Below, piece after piece: positions 43,546-50,282 of a stretch of 64,000 bases of DNA. The position numbers and the translations under genes are program-made. The notes beneath the pieces were generated by a model, which searched no databases, had not been told where the DNA came from, and saw only the letters and a list, made by a program, of their open reading frames with translations. How positions within the stretch are numbered: the stretch's first letter is position 1; each line of letters begins with the position of its first letter. The DNA is taken from contig CAWDMC010000004.1 of assembly GCA_963803295.1 (NCBI GenBank), positions 186,001 through 250,000 of the forward strand, read 5' to 3'. Source of the stretch: CAWDMC01 sp963803295 (GTDB taxonomy: Bacteria > Acidobacteriota > Terriglobia > UBA7540).

Positions 43546-43596
43546 CGACACTGTCCGCAGCGCCGCAAAACGCCGGTGAGGACACCGGCGCTACAG
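43540..43596. repeat. Complete REP-like element (57 bp)
   Basis: Starts CTGTAGCG and ends CGCTACAG as inverted termini; inside is the hairpin GCCGGTGAGGACACCGGC. It contains the 25-base unit of the copy at 5696-5720 and resembles 14503-14590. The first bases supply the TAG stop of the LutC-type gene. Confidence 0.75.
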
Positions 43597-43734
43597 CACG
43601 GCCTCGTCCCAGCCCTCAAGCTTCGCCCTTACCCGCGACTCAACCGGGCGGTGATTTCTGTTATGCTAGGGCCTTCCAGCCGGAGAGAAGAATCGTCAGA
43701 AGAACGGCAGATCCGCCTAAGGTGGAAACTTGGA

Positions 43735-44772
43735 GTGAGTGACCAAGACACAGTCGCAGTGATTCTCTTTCAACTCGGCGGGCCAGACTCGCTCGACGCT
43801 GTCGAACCCTTCCTTCACAACCTGTTCTCCGATCCGGACATCATCGAGTTCCCTTTTGCGCGCCTGGCACGCCCACTTCTGGCACGAATGGTGGCCTCGC
43901 GCCGAGCCGCCAGAGTCTGCGAGCATTATGCCCGCATCGGTGGCAAGTCGCCGATCGGCGAACTCACGGCGCTCCAAGCGAAGGCATTAGAGCACGAGTT
44001 GCGCCGAGATATTGATGCGCGCGTCTTCGTGGCCATGCGCTACTGGCATCCCTTCACCGAGGAAGCCGTGCAGTCGGTTGCGGCGCAAGGCTTTCGCGAG
44101 CTGGTGCTGCTGCCGCTCTATCCGCAGTATTCCAAGACTACGACCGGCAGCAGCCTTAACGAATGGCGCCGAAAGCGTGTCAGCCTGCCGAGCCATTTTC
44201 GAAGCACCGTGATTCCGGAGTTTTACAGCCAACCGCTTTATCTGGAGGCTGTTGTAGAGCGCGTCAATCAGGGAGTGGCAAAATTCCGCGAGGTCAACGA
44301 ATCGTCTAACGGCAACGGTACCGAAAACTCCGAAAGCGTCCACCTTGTATTTAGCGCCCACGGTCTGCCCATCAGCGTCGTTGAGGCTGGCGACCCTTAC
44401 CAGACTCAAGTGGAGGCCACCGTGAAGCTGGTCATGGAACGCGGCGGCTGGCTCAACCCGCACACGCTGTGCTACCAGAGCCGGGTTTCGCCGGGCCGAT
44501 GGTTGGAGCCGTCGCTTGATTCAACGCTCGACTCGCTTGCGGCAGAAGGCGCAAAGTGGATCCTGGTTGTCCCTATTTCCTTCGTCACCGATCACATCGA
44601 AACCTTACACGAAATCGATGTTGAGGCGCGGGAGCGTGCGGTACGGCTTGGTATCAGGCAGTTCGAACTCATGCCCGCGCTGAACGACTCGCCGACGTTC
44701 ATCCGCGCCCTTGCCACCCTGGTGCTAGACGAGGTCAAATCGCGCGCAGCGTCCGAGGCCAAAACGCGTTGA
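43735..44772 (+). CDS. hemH: Ferrochelatase
   Basis: 345 residues. GTG 43735 is chosen: GGAG-type signal nearby and the protein then starts MSDQDTVAVILFQLGGPDSL, in line with the family; longer readings reach back into the REP-like element. Landmarks are GGPDSLDAVEPFLHNLFSDP, YPQYSKTTTGS, the metal-site His in HLVFSAHGLP and the later WILVVPISFVTDHIETLHE with the active-site Glu. It inserts ferrous iron into the porphyrin in the last step of heme synthesis (or coproporphyrin in Gram-positive-type pathways). Its placement near two oxidase modules fits a heavy heme demand. Confidence 0.95.
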   Translation: MSDQDTVAVILFQLGGPDSLDAVEPFLHNLFSDPDIIEFPFARLARPLLARMVASRRAARVCEHYARIGGKSPIGELTALQAKALEHELRRDIDARVFVAMRYWHPFTEEAVQSVAAQGFRELVLLPLYPQYSKTTTGSSLNEWRRKRVSLPSHFRSTVIPEFYSQPLYLEAVVERVNQGVAKFREVNESSNGNGTENSESVHLVFSAHGLPISVVEAGDPYQTQVEATVKLVMERGGWLNPHTLCYQSRVSPGRWLEPSLDSTLDSLAAEGAKWILVVPISFVTDHIETLHEIDVEARERAVRLGIRQFELMPALNDSPTFIRALATLVLDEVKSRAASEAKTR

Positions 44773-44826
44773 CTTGGGCCATTTTACCTGGGATAATTTG
44801 GCAAATCTTACACAGAGGATGGTAAC

Positions 44827-45192
44827 TTGCCGACTTATTACATCCCCGCCGGTGAAGTTGTCAAAAGTGAACCTAAGTCCGAGGGCATCAAGACCCCGCG
44901 TAAGAAGAAGCCCAAGGAACTTGCGGTCATCACCGAGTGTTGCACCGGTTGCGCCGGATCACCGGCCTGCGTTCCCTACTGCCCTGTCGAGGACTGCATG
45001 TACTGGGTAGAAGACGAGGACAACCCACCCTTTGGGCGCATTGAAGTCGATCCCCAGACTTGCATAGGCTGCAAGAAATGCACCAGTAAGGGACCTGACG
45101 GTTCCTTCCTGGACGGTTGCCCGTGGGACGCGATCGAAATGGTCCCAATCGAAGAGGTCGAAACTGTGTTGGGAATCAAGTACCAATACTGA
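44827..45192 (+). CDS. Dicluster [4Fe-4S] ferredoxin with enlarged loops
   Basis: 121 residues from TTG 44827 (GAGGA seven bases upstream). Two iron-sulfur motifs: CTGCAGSPACVPYCPVEDC, with a five-residue gap between second and third Cys, and CIGCKKCTSKGPDGSFLDGC, with eleven residues before the fourth Cys. The N-terminal ~35 residues are a basic extension (KTPRKKKPKE). Both loops are longer than in the common 2x[4Fe-4S] ferredoxins. It probably carries low-potential electrons in the cytoplasm; its partner is not evident from context. It follows hemH by 54 bp. Confidence 0.88.
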   Translation: MPTYYIPAGEVVKSEPKSEGIKTPRKKKPKELAVITECCTGCAGSPACVPYCPVEDCMYWVEDEDNPPFGRIEVDPQTCIGCKKCTSKGPDGSFLDGCPWDAIEMVPIEEVETVLGIKYQY

Positions 45193-45237
45193 AGGCTTTT
45201 GGAGCACTTCCCCGCGAACGGCCATCTGGACACGCAC

Positions 45238-46110
45238 TTACCTTGTGATAATTCGGCTGCGAATAGCCTTAACCGTGATTTCCGCCTGTTGCTTGACGGA
45301 TTCCGGGAGTCGCGGCGTGGAACGGACGTAGTTTTGGATGTCTTCTATGTCCCGCGCTTCCCCCACAAAATACAGCCCGCGAAGGCATTCCCACGCCTGT
45401 TCCGGGCCCGGCAAAAGCGTGGCCAGCGGTTGGCCGCGCTCCACCCTGGCTTGGTCAAGCACCAGCAAATCCTGGATCTCGCCCCCAAGCGGCGAGCGCA
45501 CATCCTCCGGTTTCGTCGAGCCAGTCTTCAAGCGAGCGACAACACTGCCAGTCCCGACCGGTTCCCCCCGCTTCATGAGGAAGCTCACCGTCCCCGTCCG
45601 GGATGAGCGAAGAGTGTAAGGCCGTAGCATGAGCTCCAACTGCGGTTCACCCACGGGGTCTCCAAACCGCACGAGAGCTAACGCGGCGTTCCACCGAACT
45701 GCCGGCTCGGAATCACCCAACAACTCTCGTAAGGCCTGGTGGAATTCCGCCGAACGGTTGTCCTGGCCCATAACCCACGCGGCGGTAAGCCGGAACTCGG
45801 GTTCGCGATTGCGGGCGAGGACAAGTACCTGTGGATACCACAGCTTGACCGACTCATCCCGATGAGCCAGCCGTTCAGCCATCTGCGCCAGGGCATGCTG
45901 GGTCTTGTGCGGTACGGAGGTGTCGCCTAAGTATTCTCCCATCTCCTGGTTGGATAAGCGGCGCCCAAACCACGTCTGATACCAGAAAAGGAAAGTCACA
46001 ACGACCAGCAAGACGGGAAGGAGGAGGATAATTGTGTTTGGGCGGCGCCGGCGCGTGGGAAGGGCGGCCGAAGACGCGGCCGGCCCTGGACTAGAGCGCC
46101 CGAGGGTCAT
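45238..46110 (-). CDS. Membrane-anchored protein with HEAT-like repeats and a biotinyl/lipoyl-like domain
   Basis: 290 residues. A Pro/Arg-rich start leads to one membrane helix (TIILLLPVLLVVVTFLFWYQ), then helical repeats like HEAT (REPEFRLTAAWVMGQDN, SEPAVRWNAALALVRFGD), and then a barrel-sandwich segment (GTVSFLMKRGEPVGTGSVVA, ...VRSPLGGEIQDLLV, ...ERGQPLATLLPGP) resembling HlyD/lipoyl domains; the conserved lysine of true lipoyl domains is not apparent. Its ATG overlaps the stop of the upstream small membrane gene (ATGA), so the pair is coupled. Located at the end of the second oxidase cluster; a part in assembly or stability of that oxidase is only a positional guess. Confidence 0.7.
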   Translation of the reverse strand: MTLGRSSPGPAASSAALPTRRRRPNTIILLLPVLLVVVTFLFWYQTWFGRRLSNQEMGEYLGDTSVPHKTQHALAQMAERLAHRDESVKLWYPQVLVLARNREPEFRLTAAWVMGQDNRSAEFHQALRELLGDSEPAVRWNAALALVRFGDPVGEPQLELMLRPYTLRSSRTGTVSFLMKRGEPVGTGSVVARLKTGSTKPEDVRSPLGGEIQDLLVLDQARVERGQPLATLLPGPEQAWECLRGLYFVGEARDIEDIQNYVRSTPRLPESVKQQAEITVKAIRSRIITR

Positions 46111-46391
46111 TCCTTGTGGTCCTTGGAATTCTTCAACAGGCTCTTCACGATTGACTGTGCCTCACCGTCCCGGAACGACCAGGCAACGTTAGCACCGAAA
46201 AACAAAGCGAACACCAAGCATATAGTGGTCAGCAGCAAGCCGTCGAGAGTCAGGAGTACTCCCGTCGCGAGCACCCAGACGATCACTCCCAAGCTTGCCA
46301 GAGCAATGATCAAACAGAAAGCGAGAAGTACGACGCTTTCCCAAACCTTCGGTTGCTCGTCGCTCATAACCTTCTCTTGTACCTCGCCCAT
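46107..46391 (-). CDS. Small two-helix membrane protein
   Basis: 94 residues from ATG 46391 (AGGA eight bases upstream; ATG 46367 is an alternative). After SDEQPKVWES come two hydrophobic helices (VVLLAFCLIIALASLGVIVWVL and LLTTICLVFALFFGANVAW) and a basic end (LLKNSKDHKE). No known domain recognised. It overlaps the HEAT/lipoyl-like gene by four bases, suggesting a two-protein unit in the membrane next to the oxidase genes. Confidence 0.7.
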   Translation of the reverse strand: MGEVQEKVMSDEQPKVWESVVLLAFCLIIALASLGVIVWVLATGVLLTLDGLLLTTICLVFALFFGANVAWSFRDGEAQSIVKSLLKNSKDHKE

Positions 46392-46549
46392 GAGTGATGT
46401 CCTAATCTGAACGATCGAGTTAACCAGACTCCAACTAAGGTTCATTCCTCTGGCGTGATTCTATTCGGATCAAAACGATGTGACATTCCCTAGAACTTCG
46501 GTAGCACAGTCAGCCCTCGAGTTCGCATCTTGCCAACCGCGTCAGTCAG

Positions 46550-46930
46550 TCAAGCTCCGGCGGAATGTGGATCTGCTAGTTTCGCTTCCAGCCGCTGAAT
46601 TGTTCTGTCGAGCCAATCCAGAAGAGCCTGCTCGGCACGGTCGCGCTCGGCTTCACCTTCCAGCGACGAAATGGACTCGCCCTTTTCGTTAAGAGGAATG
46701 AAGTGGCAAGGAATGTCCTCGGCGCGATGATCTGACGGCACCCATTCCGAGAGGACGCATTCATCACAAGAGTGCTTCAACGTGGGTTCGTCAAAGTTCA
46801 AGCAAGTGAGCGAGTCCCTAAAAAGCTGCGTCTCTTTCCAAGGAGTCCGTACCGAGCGTCCATACCCGCCGTCCTTCAGGACGCTACGTTGAATCTTCAG
46901 CGCCTCGATGGTCTCTTTAAGGTCGGGCAT
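46550..46930 (-). CDS. Hypothetical Cys-containing soluble protein
   Basis: 126 residues, ATG 46930 with GAGGAGC just upstream. Contents: N-terminal helix (LKETIEALKIQRSVLKDGGY), a middle with SCDECVLSEWVPSDH and IPCHFIPL (possible CxxC...C...H metal site), and a C-terminal charged helix (RAEQALLDWLDRTIQRLEAK). No family recognised. Separate spacers on both sides, so it is likely its own transcript. Confidence 0.6.
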   Translation of the reverse strand: MPDLKETIEALKIQRSVLKDGGYGRSVRTPWKETQLFRDSLTCLNFDEPTLKHSCDECVLSEWVPSDHRAEDIPCHFIPLNEKGESISSLEGEAERDRAEQALLDWLDRTIQRLEAKLADPHSAGA

Positions 46931-47270
46931 TGCTCCTCGCCTCCTTCGGGACTGTCAATTGTGACGTTAGTTTAACATACCGAGCACGGCATTGGAGGAA
47001 AGCTCGTTTCGCGGTAGCGAGTCAGTTGACCCTCTTCTCAGGCGCATCGATCAAGTTGGCCTATCTCCCAAAAAACCGGGTCTTTTAGTCGGATATTACA
47101 CTTCAGCACGAGCCAATCTCCTGGCAATCTCACCAATATCGGACCTGCGGCTCCACATATCCGAGTGCGGGATTACAGCGGAATCTAAGCGGGATTGCAG
47201 CGGGATTTGAGCGGCGACCCCATGGTTTCTGATTGCGGGGGGAAAAGCCACGGAGTTCCGACCTCTTCAT
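46931..47270. other. Spacer with short AGCGGGATT-type repeats
   Basis: 340 bp without a supported gene, directly downstream of the ctaB gene. Between 47165 and 47215 the motif (A)GCGGGATT or GCGGAATC recurs about every ten bases, five times. A similar run is at 27770-27812 downstream of coxC. Confidence 0.45.
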
Positions 47271-48206
47271 TCACGTTTTGTCGATCATCATCAAGGTCCA
47301 AACCAAAGGCAAATAGACCACAGACCCAAGCACCAAGCGCCGTGCCAGGAAGTTCGACCGGCGGATGGCGAGGCGGGTCCCACAGAACAGAAAGCCGAGG
47401 CCCAATCCCAGGGTGCCAACAAAGTACGCTGTCCCTACAAGGCCGAGGAAGGTCGGTAACAAGCTCACGGGCAGCAATGCCAGCAGGAAAAGGACCACCT
47501 GCCATGCCATGTAGTTGCCCATGCGGTCGCCGGATGGCAACATCTGGTAGCCCGCGCGACCGTAGTCCTCGCGATACATCCAGGCGATAGCGAGGAAGTG
47601 GGGGAACTGCCACAGAAAAAGAATCGCGTACAAGACCCATGCTTCCGCGCTGAGGCTGCCGCGCGCCCCCGCCCAGCCGATAAGGGGTGGCATGGCTCCA
47701 GGGAACGCGCCTACCAGCGTGCACAGAGACGTCTTCCTCTTCAGCGGGGTGTAGAGCGACAGGTAGCTGACCAGAGTAAAGACCGCCAGGAGGCTGGCAA
47801 GTAGATTCACGGCCAGTGCCAGAAAAAGAGCGCCGCCTACCGAGAGCAAAATGCCAAACCAGAGAGCCCGCGATGGAGCCAGTCGTCCCGCAGGCAGCGG
47901 ACGCCGCGCGGTTCGCCGCATGCAAGCATCATAGCGGCGCTCCATGTACTGGTTCAATGTGGCTGTGCCGCTGGCGACGAGCAGCGTGCCGAGGAGCGTA
48001 TCCACCAGAAGCAGAATGTGCAACTTCCCAGCAGGCGATCCCAGATAGAAGCCCGCCAGGGTGGTCATGACGATGAGGAAGTTAACCTCAGGCTTGGTGA
48101 GCGTCCAATAATCCGCGAGCATGGCCGTGTAGGCGGTAAGCCTCTCGTGCGGTTTAGCCTCGCCAGGGGGCCGCGAAGGTTCATCGAATTCGGCTATCAG
48201 CCTCAT
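47271..48206 (-). CDS. ctaB: Protoheme IX farnesyltransferase (heme O synthase)
   Basis: 311 residues, eight to nine helices. The UbiA-type prenyltransferase motifs are NQYMERRYDACMRRTARRPL (N-x-x-x-D...D with the RRPLP end) and YREDYGRAGYQMLP; PPLIGW and FLWQFPHFLAIAW are also typical of CyoE/CtaB. It attaches a farnesyl group to heme B to make heme O, needed for heme A of aa3-type oxidases. It lies 27 bp after a small membrane gene and follows the A1-type oxidase subunits. No ctaA (heme A synthase) is visible in the window. Confidence 0.95.
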   Translation of the reverse strand: MRLIAEFDEPSRPPGEAKPHERLTAYTAMLADYWTLTKPEVNFLIVMTTLAGFYLGSPAGKLHILLLVDTLLGTLLVASGTATLNQYMERRYDACMRRTARRPLPAGRLAPSRALWFGILLSVGGALFLALAVNLLASLLAVFTLVSYLSLYTPLKRKTSLCTLVGAFPGAMPPLIGWAGARGSLSAEAWVLYAILFLWQFPHFLAIAWMYREDYGRAGYQMLPSGDRMGNYMAWQVVLFLLALLPVSLLPTFLGLVGTAYFVGTLGLGLGFLFCGTRLAIRRSNFLARRLVLGSVVYLPLVWTLMMIDKT

Positions 48207-48233
48207 CGGTGTCTTTTCACAGATGATCGAACG

Positions 48234-48512
48234 CTACGCCTCGTGCCAACTTTCGACGTCATCGTTAAAGCGATTTCTTCCCCGCACCGTAAAAAAGCAA
48301 ACAACGCCAAAAATCATGACCGGAGGGATCATCAGAATCAGAATGCCGTGGCGGAGCGCCGCAAGGCCCCTGCCGTTGGCAGCAGCGGCCGTGTTGTAAC
48401 ACAAGGCACAACCCTGAGCGAGCGCGGGCCTGGCGGCGATCAACGCGCTCACGGCGGCGGCGATACTTACCATCCATCTTGAGACTCGTTTTCGCATTTC
48501 CAGTTTCGACAC
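48234..48512 (-). CDS. Small protein with CxxCYN motif at the end of the oxidase operon
   Basis: 92 residues from GTG 48512, which has AGGAG seven bases upstream; ATG 48497 has no such signal. A signal-like hydrophobic stretch (MVSIAAAVSALIAARPALA) is followed by QGCALCYNTAAAA and one transmembrane helix (HGILILMIPPVMIFGVVCFF). The CxxCYN block might bind a metal or heme-related ligand in the periplasm; I know no function. It sits between ctaF and ctaB in the same direction. Confidence 0.75.
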   Translation of the reverse strand: MSKLEMRKRVSRWMVSIAAAVSALIAARPALAQGCALCYNTAAAANGRGLAALRHGILILMIPPVMIFGVVCFFTVRGRNRFNDDVESWHEA

Positions 48513-48535
48513 GGCTCATCTCCTATTCTGTTCGG

Positions 48536-48844
48536 CTACGGCCTCATGTGGAGTAGCCGCAGGCTGTCGGGGAACACCACAAACATCATGACGATCACAA
48601 AGACCATCGCCGGCATAAGCGTCCAGGCGAGGCTGTGCCGCTCGTAGCGGAGGTGCATAAAATAGGAGATGATCAGTGCCGCCTTGACAATGGAGAGGGT
48701 CATCAGCACCACCAGCATCACCCTCAGATCAAGCTGCTGGTAGGCGAGGATTGTTTCGATGGCCGTGAACGCTAGCAGAAAACCCCACACAATCATGAAC
48801 GCCTTCTTCGGTTCAGGGTGTGCGTGTCCGGTAGAATTCGCCAT
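48536..48844 (-). CDS. ctaF: Cytochrome c oxidase subunit IV-type protein (A1 enzyme)
   Basis: 102 residues from ATG 48844 with AGGAG five bases upstream; longer readings to 48925 have no signal. Three helices and the subunit IV motif VKAALIISYFMHLRYE. It supports assembly of subunits I and III. Lies between the second subunit III gene and the CxxCYN gene. Related in layout to coxD at 27885. Confidence 0.9.
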   Translation of the reverse strand: MANSTGHAHPEPKKAFMIVWGFLLAFTAIETILAYQQLDLRVMLVVLMTLSIVKAALIISYFMHLRYERHSLAWTLMPAMVFVIVMMFVVFPDSLRLLHMRP

Positions 48845-48873
48845 GGGTTCTCCTTGTAGCTTGGAAATCAAGG

Positions 48874-49518
48874 TCAGGCTGTTTTGGCCGACATCAAGTA
48901 GATCAGCGGAAAAATAAACATCCAAACCAAGTCAACAAAATGCCAATAAAGCCCGCTTACTTCCACGTCATCCGCCGTGTACTTCTTTCTGCCAAAGCCC
49001 CAGGCGACGACACCTAGATAGACCACACCAATGGTGACGTGGGTCATGTGAAGACCGGTAAGGGTGAAGAATGACGCGCCAAACATCGGGACCCCCCACG
49101 GGTTCTTAAAAAGCCGGACTCCTTCGTCAATCAAGCCCAGCCACTCGCGGACATGCAGCACGTCAAACAGGATTCCACCCAGCATGGTGGCCATCAGCCA
49201 TTTCGCGGTGGCCCCGCGATCATCCATTTTCGAGGCGCGCACGGCCATCACCACCGTGATACTGCTGCTAAGCAGGACAATCGTCATAATGGTGGCGTTC
49301 GCGATGCTGGCCCCGGGGAAGGGCCTGGGCCAGTTCGGGCTCGAAACGCGAGTATAGGCGTAAGCGATAATCAGCGCCGAGAAGGTGATCGCGTCGGAGA
49401 CGATAAAGAGCCACATCCCCAGCTTCTTCGGGGCGACCGCGTAGGGCGAAACCCCGCCGCTCCAGACGTCCTGCTCAGGGGTTGAGTGCAAAGTCCCCAG
49501 TGTGTCGTCAGTGGCCAT
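48874..49518 (-). CDS. ctaE: Cytochrome c oxidase subunit III, second tandem copy
   Basis: 214 residues with about five to six helices: GMWLFIVSDAITFSALIIAY, ATIMTIVLLSSSITVVMAV, FFTLTGLHMTHVTIGVVYL and the end VSGLYWHFVDLVWMFIFPLI. This copy has the ordinary subunit III end. Its ATG is one base from the stop of the preceding subunit III-like gene. Having two subunit III-like proteins in tandem (this and 49520-50191) is a recognisable arrangement in some Acidobacteriota, but their division of labour is unclear. Confidence 0.92.
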   Translation of the reverse strand: MATDDTLGTLHSTPEQDVWSGGVSPYAVAPKKLGMWLFIVSDAITFSALIIAYAYTRVSSPNWPRPFPGASIANATIMTIVLLSSSITVVMAVRASKMDDRGATAKWLMATMLGGILFDVLHVREWLGLIDEGVRLFKNPWGVPMFGASFFTLTGLHMTHVTIGVVYLGVVAWGFGRKKYTADDVEVSGLYWHFVDLVWMFIFPLIYLMSAKTA

Positions 49519-49519
49519 C

Positions 49520-50191
49520 CTATAACCTCACCATCAACAGAATCAGGAGATAGAGCCAAAGGCAGTCCATAAAGTGCCAGTAGATGGAAGTGATTTCGAC
49601 CGTGACCAGCTTCTTCGGCGCGGCAGCGAGTTTATGAGCCCTAAGTGCAAGAACCAGGAGAGCGGCGATGCCTCCGAGGAGGTGAACCCCGTGGGCTGCC
49701 GTCAGTAAGTAGAAAAAGGAACTGCTGGGATTCGTAGCTAGGTACACGCCGCGGGAAGCCAGTTCCTTCCAGGCCGCGAGTTGGCCGGCCACGAACGTTA
49801 ATCCTAGGGTCACCGTGACGTAAAGCCAGTTCGCGAACCGGGTCCCCCCGCCTGTCCGAAGCGAACGGCGGGAAAGTTCGAGGGTCAGGCTGCTGACCAG
49901 GAGTATCAATGTGTTCAGATAGAGAACGTGAGGAATCCTGGTCGGCACCCAATCGGTCGAGAGTCCCTGCCGCACTACGAGTGCGCTGGTGAAAGCGGCG
50001 AAGACCATGACGATGGCGGCGATCCCCATCCACATGCCGGTGTGGTAGGCGCGGGCCGGTACGGACCAGGCGGCCGATTCCCAGCCGTCCCCTCTGCCGC
50101 CGCTATCACCAAAGCCCTTGTTACCGTTTCGACCACCGTCGCTCGGCTTCGGCCTGACCTCGGGTTTGGGAGGGACTAAGGTTGTTGCCAT
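49520..50191 (-). CDS. ctaE: Cytochrome c oxidase subunit III-like protein, first tandem copy
   Basis: 223 residues. A hydrophilic, Gly/Lys-rich start of ~40 residues precedes helices GMWMGIAAIVMVFAAFTSAL, LYLNTLILLVSSLTLEL and FFYLLTAAHGVHLLGGIAAL; the end EITSIYWHFMDCLWLYLLIL keeps the subunit III motif. It diverges from the following copy in helix content and charge. Encoded between ctaD and the other subunit III gene. Confidence 0.9.
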   Translation of the reverse strand: MATTLVPPKPEVRPKPSDGGRNGNKGFGDSGGRGDGWESAAWSVPARAYHTGMWMGIAAIVMVFAAFTSALVVRQGLSTDWVPTRIPHVLYLNTLILLVSSLTLELSRRSLRTGGGTRFANWLYVTVTLGLTFVAGQLAAWKELASRGVYLATNPSSSFFYLLTAAHGVHLLGGIAALLVLALRAHKLAAAPKKLVTVEITSIYWHFMDCLWLYLLILLMVRL

Positions 50192-50282
50192 ATACTCGCC
50201 GTCCCCTTCTGGGTGCGCGTATCATTTGCTGCAAACCGGGTAAGGTACGCCCTACCCCTACCCGTTCAGGAGAGAGTTCACT

